Shown here one piece after another: positions 22,056 to 27,407 of a stretch of 27,407 nt of DNA; within the stretch, counting starts at the first letter, position 1, and the number at the start of each line of letters is the position of its first letter. The stretch is taken from positions 46,250-73,656 of the forward strand of contig DAJC01000037.1 in the NCBI GenBank assembly GCA_002498845.1, in the 5' to 3' direction. The position numbers and the translations under genes are program-made. The notes below the pieces were generated by a model. It was not told the origin of the DNA. It did no database searches and worked only from the letters and a program-made list of their open reading frames with translations. This DNA is from Thermoplasmatales archaeon UBA509 (GTDB lineage Archaea > Thermoplasmatota > Thermoplasmata > Thermoplasmatales > Thermoplasmataceae).

Positions 22056-23738
22056 ATGGCAGGGACGAAAATTGTCGCCACAATAGGCCCTTCCAGCTTC
22101 AAGACAGATGTGCTGGAAAAAATGTACCGTTATGGACTTTCTTGCATCAGGATCAATACCGCCCATATTGAGGCGGGATACATTGCAAAGGTAAAGGAAA
22201 CGCTGGAATCACTGAACGGGAAGACAGGGATGCACGTCGGGGTCATGGTTGACCTCAAGGGGCCGGAACTCCGGACCGGCACATTTCCAGACGGGCACAA
22301 GATTGTGAAGGCCGGCCAGAAACTGAGCCTCACCCTCAATGGTTCTGAAGGTGACATAACCCTGAGTCACCCGGAAATAGCAAAGGGGCTTGAGCCCAAA
22401 GAAACACTGCTGTTAAGTGACGGTAGAGTCAGGATGAGAGTACTCTCTAAGAATTCTTCCAGCATTCAGCTTGAATCCCTGGATGACGGGGACCTCAGAG
22501 ACAGGAGCAGAGTCAATATACCGGGCAAGTTTCTTCCTCTCGGTACGCTGACAGAACGGGACAGGCAGTTCCTGCAGGAGGGCATAAGTGCAGGCGTTGA
22601 ATTTTTCGCACAGTCCTTCGTCCAGAGGAAGGAAGATGTGATGACGCTGCAGAAGGAGGTCTCGGAAAGGGGTGGAGACCAGTTAATCGTATCGAAGATT
22701 GAAACCAAGAGCGGATATGTGAACATAAAGGAAATATCCCGTGTATCAGACTTTGTGATGGTTGCCAGGGGAGACCTTGGTGTTGAGCTTCCACTGAAGG
22801 AGGTTGCAATGGCCCAGAAGCACATCATAGAAGAATCCCACAAACACGGCGTTCCTGCCATAGTTGCCACACAGATGCTGGAATCCATGGTAAAATCCAG
22901 CAGCCCCACCAGAGCTGAGGTTTCAGATGTAACCAACGCGATTCTGGACAACACGGATGCTGTAATGCTATCGGAGGAAAGCGCCGTTGGAGACTATCCG
23001 GATCTGGCAGTGAGATACCTCAATGAAATAGCAGAATTTGTTGAATCCAGGAATTCCAACTACGCTGAACCACGTGAATTTTTAGGAAACCATGTTGCCT
23101 ATTCCATTGCCCGTGCATCCAAGATCGTGGCATCCGAGATTGAGGCCAGCGCCATAGTGACATTCTCCAAGACAGGAAACACTCCAAAGATGATATCTGC
23201 CGTGAGACCGGGAGTTCCAATTATTTCAGCAGTTCCTGCGCGGGGCCTTGCAAATAAGCTGAGCCTCTATTCCGGAGTTGTTCCCCTGCTTATTGAGAGC
23301 TCAAGCAATGACCTGTCCAACTTTGAGAATATCATGTCTGCTGTTGAGAAAAAGACAGGCCTCAAGAAGGGAGAGCGCGTGGTCGTTACCTCCGGCGCAC
23401 CGTATTTCCTTTTTGGCGGCACAAACGATGTGAGAGTGGCCACCATTGGCAAATTCATGGGAAGAGGGTATCCCTCGGGGAAGAACTTCAAGGGAACCGT
23501 GACGTGGAAACTTGACGGTCCCGGAGATATATACGTTACAGAGAACATGAAGGGCGCCAGGATTTCGGATCTTGCGGAATTCGCCGGAATAATATTCCTT
23601 GAAAGCATCGGGCATGCCAGTGAGGAGGAACTCTCTGAAACAGGCATACCTTTCATACACAACACAAAGCTTCTGAAGAGTCTTGAAGACGGGACAAATG
23701 TTTATGTGGACGGTTCAACAGGTGTTATCACATCCTGA
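22056..23738 (+). CDS. pyk: Pyruvate kinase with an extra C-terminal PEP-utiliser-like domain
   Basis: The enzyme converts phosphoenolpyruvate and ADP to pyruvate and ATP. Active-site motifs are MVDLKGPELRTG near residue 65, K214 and E216 in SKIET, and MVARGDLGVE from 235. The signature NAILDNTDAVMLSEESAVGDYP is near 305. The classical protein ends at about residue 470. A further 90 residues (470-560) resemble the swivelling mobile domain of PEP synthase and pyruvate phosphate dikinase: GHASEEELSETGIPFI with H520 matches the SHAAIVARELGIPAV pattern, and the tail DGTNVYVDGSTGVI matches the end of that domain. Similar extensions occur in some bacillar pyruvate kinases. Confidence 0.95.
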   Translation: MAGTKIVATIGPSSFKTDVLEKMYRYGLSCIRINTAHIEAGYIAKVKETLESLNGKTGMHVGVMVDLKGPELRTGTFPDGHKIVKAGQKLSLTLNGSEGDITLSHPEIAKGLEPKETLLLSDGRVRMRVLSKNSSSIQLESLDDGDLRDRSRVNIPGKFLPLGTLTERDRQFLQEGISAGVEFFAQSFVQRKEDVMTLQKEVSERGGDQLIVSKIETKSGYVNIKEISRVSDFVMVARGDLGVELPLKEVAMAQKHIIEESHKHGVPAIVATQMLESMVKSSSPTRAEVSDVTNAILDNTDAVMLSEESAVGDYPDLAVRYLNEIAEFVESRNSNYAEPREFLGNHVAYSIARASKIVASEIEASAIVTFSKTGNTPKMISAVRPGVPIISAVPARGLANKLSLYSGVVPLLIESSSNDLSNFENIMSAVEKKTGLKKGERVVVTSGAPYFLFGGTNDVRVATIGKFMGRGYPSGKNFKGTVTWKLDGPGDIYVTENMKGARISDLAEFAGIIFLESIGHASEEELSETGIPFIHNTKLLKSLEDGTNVYVDGSTGVITS

Positions 23739-23757
23739 AGGACGCCTCACTTCGATA

Positions 23758-23767
23758 TTTATAAATA
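23758..23767 (+). promoter_or_regulatory. TATA box for the FKBP gene
   Basis: TTTATAAATA predicts a start of transcription near 23787, leaving a leader of about 25 bases. GGTGA just before the ATG at 23813 would then serve as ribosome binding site. Confidence 0.55.
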
Positions 23768-23812
23768 CATTTTTCTACTCTCCGCCACATTACCAACATT
23801 TGGTGAGAATTG

Positions 23813-24586
23813 ATGAATGACGGGGATTTTATCAGAATCAACTTCGAGATGTACGTTGGGGAAGACAAGAAATTGGTATCAACGAACAGCGAACAGCTAG
23901 CTAAAGACAATGGCATATATGATGAGAATACAAAGTACAAGGAAACAGTGCTCATTGTGGGATCAGACGTACTCTTCAAGGAGGTTAACGAATCCCTGAA
24001 ACAGGCTGAAACCGGAAAGGAGTATGAGGTTTCTATAAAGGCAGAGGATGCCTATGGCCTGAGGGACCCCAAGAACATAAAGGTCCATACGGTGAGGGAA
24101 TTCCAGAGGCAGAAGATTGACCCGGTACCCGGACAGGAAGTATCCATAGGGGGGAGACGAGGTAAGGTAATATCCGTCACACCGGGAAGAGTTCTTGTTG
24201 ATTATAATCATCAGTGGGCAGGAAAGCCAGTCCTTTACAAATACACTGTACTGGGCGTTGTGGATCAGGTGCCCGACAAGATCCGTGCGCTCATAGATTA
24301 TAACTACAATGTGGATTCAGGCGAGTTCAGTGTTGAGGAGAACGGAGATGTTATTTCCATTTCAGTGCCTGAAAAGACCAAATTTGACGTTGCCTGGCTT
24401 GAGGCCAAATTCAGGCTTGTTTCAGATATTAGAAAATATATTCCTGGAAAGGACATAGAGATAAGGGAGAGTTACAAGAGAGAAGAGACACCCAAGCCTG
24501 AGGAAAAGCCGGCTGAACCTACTGAGGCTGCTTCTGAAGAAAAAAACCAGGAAGAGGCCAAGGTTGAACAGAAGAACACAGAGTAA
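23813..24586 (+). CDS. FKBP-type peptidyl-prolyl cis-trans isomerase, long archaeal form
   Basis: The protein accelerates folding at proline bonds and acts as a chaperone in the cytoplasm. Residues 1-90 and about 135-150 form the FKBP domain (GDFIRINFEMYVGEDKK, later YEVSIKAEDAYGLRDP). An inserted flap domain lies at about 95-135 (VPGQEVSIGGRRGKVISV), as in SlyD-like and archaeal 26-kDa FKBPs. A third domain follows at 160-220. The final 35 residues are an acidic, Glu- and Lys-rich tail of low complexity (KPEEKPAEPTEAASEEKN). The ATG at 23813 is preferred over a TTG directly before it because of the GGTGA ribosome binding site. Confidence 0.92.
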   Translation: MNDGDFIRINFEMYVGEDKKLVSTNSEQLAKDNGIYDENTKYKETVLIVGSDVLFKEVNESLKQAETGKEYEVSIKAEDAYGLRDPKNIKVHTVREFQRQKIDPVPGQEVSIGGRRGKVISVTPGRVLVDYNHQWAGKPVLYKYTVLGVVDQVPDKIRALIDYNYNVDSGEFSVEENGDVISISVPEKTKFDVAWLEAKFRLVSDIRKYIPGKDIEIRESYKREETPKPEEKPAEPTEAASEEKNQEEAKVEQKNTE

Positions 24587-24647
24587 GTCTGAGCTCAAGG
24601 AAAAAAAAGAGAATTTTATCCATAACTTTTCCACAGCACTCCAGCAG

Positions 24648-25373
24648 ATGTCAGAAATGGTCTGCGTTGTGCTTGTGGAACCTGAAATTCAGGGCAATAT
24701 TGGTGCAGTGGCCAGACTTCTCAGAAATGCTGGTTTACATGATCTGCGTATAGTGAACGGCCCTGAAATAGATGATGAAGCCCTTGCAAGATCAATGGGC
24801 GGCAAGGACATCCTCTTATCCGCAAGCAGATTCACTTCATTCAGGGAATCGGTTGCGGACTGCACTGTTGTTGCTGCCACGTCCAGTGAACAGACGCTCA
24901 GCGACAGGAAGTTCAGGAGGCTCCCTGTGACTCCATGGGATTTCTGGAACATACATTCTCCGGGAAAAGAAAAGATAGCACTTGTATTTGGCAGGGAAGC
25001 AGACGGATTGCGAAACACCGAGATTGAGATATGCAATGCCTTCATTCATATCCCGGGCAATCCGGAATACCCTGTGTACAATCTATCACATGCAGTATCC
25101 ATAATACTGTATGAAATGCTGAAGCATCTGCCGGAATCTGACCCCAACATACCTGATCCTGCCACTGGAGAAGAGATGGAACTTATCAACAGCAAGATAC
25201 AGGAAATAATGAGAAAATACGGATATCCAGATTACAAGATGCAGAACAGCCTGATAATGATAAGGAGGATACTGGCCAGATCCGCCATAACTGAATCCGA
25301 ATTCTATAAACTGATGGGAATTCTGAGATTCGTACTGGCACCATGGAGCGAAAATAATGAAGTCGACTCTTAG
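24648..25373 (+). CDS. trmJ: SpoU-family tRNA 2'-O-methyltransferase, TrmJ-like
   Basis: The enzyme methylates a ribose 2'-OH in tRNA; TrmJ of archaea acts on position 32. The three SPOUT motifs are in order: motif 1 at 16-29 (GNIGAVARLLRNAG, with N17 and R23), motif 2 at 112-122 (LVFGREADGLR) and motif 3 at 136-156 (IPGNPEYPVYNLSHAV). The C-terminal 70 residues form a helical dimerisation or tRNA-binding extension. I chose the ATG at 24648, which places the first strand CVVLVEPE at residue 6; a frame extending to a TTG at 24564 would overlap the FKBP gene and begin with an unlikely basic stretch. An ATG at 24657 is also possible. The exact target nucleotide is inferred from the family. Confidence 0.88.
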   Translation: MSEMVCVVLVEPEIQGNIGAVARLLRNAGLHDLRIVNGPEIDDEALARSMGGKDILLSASRFTSFRESVADCTVVAATSSEQTLSDRKFRRLPVTPWDFWNIHSPGKEKIALVFGREADGLRNTEIEICNAFIHIPGNPEYPVYNLSHAVSIILYEMLKHLPESDPNIPDPATGEEMELINSKIQEIMRKYGYPDYKMQNSLIMIRRILARSAITESEFYKLMGILRFVLAPWSENNEVDS

Positions 25374-25399
25374 TACCATTGATGGTAGCTTGAGAAAAC

Positions 25400-25408
25400 T
25401 TTTATTAT
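25400..25408 (+). promoter_or_regulatory. TATA box for the ribosomal protein operon
   Basis: TTTTATTAT is followed about 40 bases later by the rpl18e ATG, leaving a short leader of roughly 15 bases. No other TATA-like sequence is visible in this gap. Confidence 0.5.
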
Positions 25409-25444
25409 GGATTCACAATGCGGAGAGAGTATCGGTAGAATACC

Positions 25445-25813
25445 ATGTCAATTAAATCTAATAACAAAGAAAGTACTGTCCTGAAGGAAACTGTGGACGA
25501 ACTCCTGAAGGTTTCACGGGAAAACAGTTCAGTGTTCTGGAGAGACGTAGCCAAGAGAATCAACTCCCGGAGAAGATCATATGCCAGCGTAAACGTGGGA
25601 AAGATTGATAAACTGGCCAATGACGGCGACATAATAGTAGTCCCCGGATCGCTTCTAGGATCGGGTTATTTCGAAAGGAAGGTCACCATTGCAGCACTCA
25701 AGGCGTCAAGGGGTGCAATCCAGAAGCTAAGTGATTCAGGCGCAGAATTCAAGAGTCTTGTTGATGTTGCCCACGAGAATCCGAAAGGAACAGGCATCAA
25801 GATAGTGGGGTGA
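25445..25813 (+). CDS. rpl18e: Large subunit ribosomal protein eL18
   Basis: The protein is a component of the archaeal and eukaryotic 50S/60S subunit. At 122 residues it has the usual length, with a basic middle part (WRDVAKRINSRRRSYASVNV) and the conserved strand IVVPGSLLGSG. The C-terminal segment HENPKGTGIKIVG matches the family ending. It opens the archaeal cluster rpl18e-rpl13-rps9-rpoN, which is a strong marker of the domain. The stop codon lies 2 bases before the rpl13 ATG. Confidence 0.96.
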   Translation: MSIKSNNKESTVLKETVDELLKVSRENSSVFWRDVAKRINSRRRSYASVNVGKIDKLANDGDIIVVPGSLLGSGYFERKVTIAALKASRGAIQKLSDSGAEFKSLVDVAHENPKGTGIKIVG

Positions 25814-25815
25814 TA

Positions 25816-26232
25816 ATGCTGAAGATTATAGACGGAACTAACCTTATTTATGGCAGGCTTTCCGCCCATGTGGCTAAGGAACTGCTCAGGGGAGAGGAAG
25901 TGGTCATTGTAAATGCCAAAAATGTTGCTGTGACCGGATCAGAAGAATTTGTACTGAAAAAATTCCGGGAAAGACTGGATATTGGAAGCGTGAGGAAGGG
26001 TCCTTACTATCCAAGGACATCCAATCAGATCCTGAGGAGATCCATCGGAGATATGCTTCCCAAGAAGAAGACTACTGGAAAGGATGCACTTTCGAGATGC
26101 TTTGTATTCAGCAGTGTTCCGAAAGAATATGCCGGCAAGGACATGGAAACCGTGGAGGAAGTGAAGAATTCCAAGGTCAGTGGCTTCGTTACCCTTGGCA
26201 AGGTAGCAGAAAGACTTGGAGGCAAGTATTAA
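25816..26232 (+). CDS. rpl13: Large subunit ribosomal protein uL13
   Basis: The sequence begins LKIIDGTNLIYGRLSAHVA and contains EVVIVNAKNVAVTG, both characteristic of archaeal uL13. The segment GPYYPRTSNQILRRSIGDMLPKK carries the conserved rRNA-binding residues. The ATG at 25816 is preferred over a GTG at 25810 because GGGGTGA directly upstream is a good ribosome binding site. At 138 residues it is of normal length. The stop codon is one base before the rps9 ATG. Confidence 0.96.
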   Translation: MLKIIDGTNLIYGRLSAHVAKELLRGEEVVIVNAKNVAVTGSEEFVLKKFRERLDIGSVRKGPYYPRTSNQILRRSIGDMLPKKKTTGKDALSRCFVFSSVPKEYAGKDMETVEEVKNSKVSGFVTLGKVAERLGGKY

Positions 26233-26233
26233 A

Positions 26234-26641
26234 ATGAAAGGACAAAACGTAGTAGTAACCTCGGGCAAGAGGAAAACTGCCATAGCCAGGGCCGTTACCA
26301 GGAAAGGAAACGGACAGGTGACAATAAACGGGTATCCTGTGGAATTCCACCCGGTTCAGATTCTCAGGCAGAAAATTGAGGAACCCCTCCTCATAATAGG
26401 GGAGAGAGCCAATGAAGTGAACATAGACGTAAAGGTTGCCGGAGGAGGAATGACTGGCCAGGCCGATGCTTCAAGAACTGCCATTGCGAAGGGCATAGTG
26501 AAGTTCCTTAAGGATGACAAGATCGAGGAGATGTTCAGGCAGTACGATAGAACCCTACTTGTGAATGACATAAGGAGAAAGATGCCAAAGAAACCCTCAG
26601 GAAAGGGTGCCCGAGCAAAGAGGCAGAAGTCCTACAGGTGA
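26234..26641 (+). CDS. rps9: Small subunit ribosomal protein uS9
   Basis: The protein has the uS9 features GKRKTAIARAVTRKGNG near the start, VKVAGGGMTGQADASRTAIA in the middle, and the basic C-terminal tail KRQKSYR whose last arginine contacts P-site tRNA. The ATG at 26234 follows GGAGG at 26218-26222 with 11 bases between; a TTG at 26216 would overlap rpl13 and is less likely. At 135 residues it is of normal archaeal length. It ends 7 bases before the rpoN ATG. Confidence 0.96.
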   Translation: MKGQNVVVTSGKRKTAIARAVTRKGNGQVTINGYPVEFHPVQILRQKIEEPLLIIGERANEVNIDVKVAGGGMTGQADASRTAIAKGIVKFLKDDKIEEMFRQYDRTLLVNDIRRKMPKKPSGKGARAKRQKSYR

Positions 26642-26648
26642 TGATGCA

Positions 26649-26867
26649 ATGATTATACCTGTAAGATGTTTCAGCTGCGGAAGGGTGATAGCATCAGATT
26701 ATGTCAAGTTCAGTGAGAAGATGACAGAGATCAGGGCTTCTGGGAGGGAACCTACCCCTGACGAGATTGCGTCCACAATGGATGATCTCCACCTTCACAG
26801 ATACTGCTGCAGAAGGATGATTCTGTCTCACACTGACCTGATAGATGAAATCCTTCCATTCTCGTGA
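26649..26867 (+). CDS. rpoN: DNA-directed RNA polymerase subunit N (Rpb10 homologue)
   Basis: This small zinc-binding subunit helps assemble the archaeal RNA polymerase. The zinc ligands are C7 and C10 in VRCFSCG and C53 and C54 in HRYCCRRM, the family signature. At 72 residues it is a little longer than the typical 55 to 70. The ATG at 26649 follows GGTGATGATG; a longer frame from 26607 overlaps rps9 and is not credible. The TGA stop ends at 26867, and the first base of tRNA-Pro follows immediately, so the tRNA must be cut out of the same transcript or be read from a promoter inside rpoN. Confidence 0.95.
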   Translation: MIIPVRCFSCGRVIASDYVKFSEKMTEIRASGREPTPDEIASTMDDLHLHRYCCRRMILSHTDLIDEILPFS

Positions 26868-26943
26868 GGGGCCGTGGGGTAGCTTGGTATCCTACCAGCT
26901 TGGGGTGTTGGTAACTTGAGTTCAAATCTCAACGGCCCCACCA
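26868..26943 (+). tRNA. tRNA-Pro(GGG), with encoded CCA
   Basis: The acceptor stem pairs GGGGCCG (26868-26874) with CGGCCCC (26933-26939), and the discriminator is A at 26940. The anticodon stem CCAGC/GTTGG frames the loop TTGGGGT with anticodon GGG at 26902-26904. The T loop is TTCAAAT with its stem GAG/CTC extended by flanking pairs. CCA at 26941-26943 is encoded in the DNA. No intron is seen. The gene starts directly after the rpoN stop codon. Confidence 0.95.
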
Positions 26944-26960
26944 TATTTCACCAATGATCC

Positions 26961-26978
26961 TTTATTTTTGTTTTTTTA
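26961..26978 (+). terminator. T-rich terminator after tRNA-Pro
   Basis: TTTATTTTTGTTTTTTTA lies 18 bases after the tRNA CCA end. Runs of T on the coding strand are the usual intrinsic termination signal of archaea, so transcription of the ribosomal protein/tRNA unit probably ends here. Confidence 0.6.
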
Positions 26979-27040
26979 GATTCCGCGAATCGCCAAGCGT
27001 TCCAGATGGTTCATTATTCACGTTAGGAAAGTATTGCGGT

Positions 27041-27385
27041 TCAGATATGCTGGTCTGCCCTGCCAGAATCGAATTGTAGAATATCATTTCTAACATAGAT
27101 CCTTTCGTGCAATAGAAACACGAATGCAAGTAATATTACAGGTAAAGCCGTATTGGGATCCGTGCCGTACCCTCCAAGAACTCCGAAGTCCTGACCAACA
27201 AACCACACAAACAGAGAAAATGCGATTGTCAGCAAGGCGGAAATCTTTGGTCTTACAACCCATAGAACTGCTGTGACCGCCATGACTACCACAAATACCA
27301 AATTCCACACAATATGATGGTAATAAAAGCTGAGAGAAATGGCACGCAGCCATTCTGACAGAATCAGGGGTTGTTGATTGATCAC
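27041..27385 (-). CDS. Membrane protein, probably the C-terminal part of a longer gene
   Basis: At least three hydrophobic segments are visible: about 22-43 (YHHIVWNLVFVVVMAVTAVLWV), 49-66 and 79-93. The motif WFVGQDFGVLGGYGTDPN at about 61-78 resembles the conserved loop of a family of small bacterial and archaeal membrane proteins in which roughly 60 more residues, including QP and HxxxWN segments, precede this point. The start is a GTG at 27385. An in-frame TGA stop lies just upstream, so a full-length gene would need a frameshift, or the gene begins here as a truncated copy. The window ends 22 bases further on. The function is unknown. Confidence 0.55.
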   Translation of the reverse strand: MINQQPLILSEWLRAISLSFYYHHIVWNLVFVVVMAVTAVLWVVRPKISALLTIAFSLFVWFVGQDFGVLGGYGTDPNTALPVILLAFVFLLHERIYVRNDILQFDSGRADQHI

Positions 27386-27407
27386 AAGTCAACTACCAAC
27401 TGCTAAA

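Noticed and set aside
1..27407. CRISPR array or insertion sequence
   Set aside because: No regularly spaced repeats of 25-40 bases, no cas gene, no transposase and no terminal inverted repeats were seen.

Overview
The window looks like a chromosome segment from an archaeon of the Thermoplasmata, most likely a Thermoplasmatales relative. The grounds are: TATA boxes centred about 25 bases upstream of start codons (leaderless transcripts); the archaeal cluster rpl18e-rpl13-rps9-rpoN; a TrpB2-type tryptophan synthase beta chain inside the trp operon; an archaeal FKBP with a C-terminal extension; and a tRNA-Thr remnant with U73. I place it from gene content and have run no database search.

Region 1, bases 1 to about 12777, is the right part of an integrated mobile element. 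Its right border is a 44-base remnant of tRNA-Thr(GGU), holding only the 3' half from the anticodon arm to the discriminator base. A tyrosine recombinase gene points away from this remnant, and its reading frame stays open back through it. This is the arrangement expected of an SSV-type element whose integrase gene was split on integration. The cargo, from left to right, is a cut-off zinc-finger protein, a type I restriction-modification operon (hsdM-hsdS-hsdR) with a coupled HExxH metallopeptidase, a replication module (AbrB-like protein, primase-polymerase/SF3 helicase, small ORF) with its promoter and GATACT repeats, a divergent winged-helix protein, a loosely packed stretch with a possible 55-residue ORF and a possible pseudoknot, an HTH protein with a PD-(D/E)xK signature, and the integrase. 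The left end of the element and the restored tRNA-Thr should lie outside the window.

Region 2, about 12846 to 15784, holds an NAD-dependent epimerase/dehydratase, two tandem paralogous dicluster ferredoxins and a ROK-family sugar kinase.

Region 3, about 15929 to 21982, is a complete seven-gene tryptophan operon in the order trpB2-A-D-F-E-G-C. The genes overlap or nearly abut and are read from one strong promoter. A perfect 16-base palindrome overlaps the TATA box and is a good candidate operator.

Region 4, 22056 to the end, is housekeeping: pyruvate kinase with an extra C-terminal domain resembling the mobile domain of PEP-utilising enzymes, an FKBP-type prolyl isomerase, a TrmJ-like tRNA 2'-O-methyltransferase, the ribosomal protein/RNA polymerase operon ending directly at a tRNA-Pro(GGG), and an apparently 5'-truncated membrane protein gene on the opposite strand.
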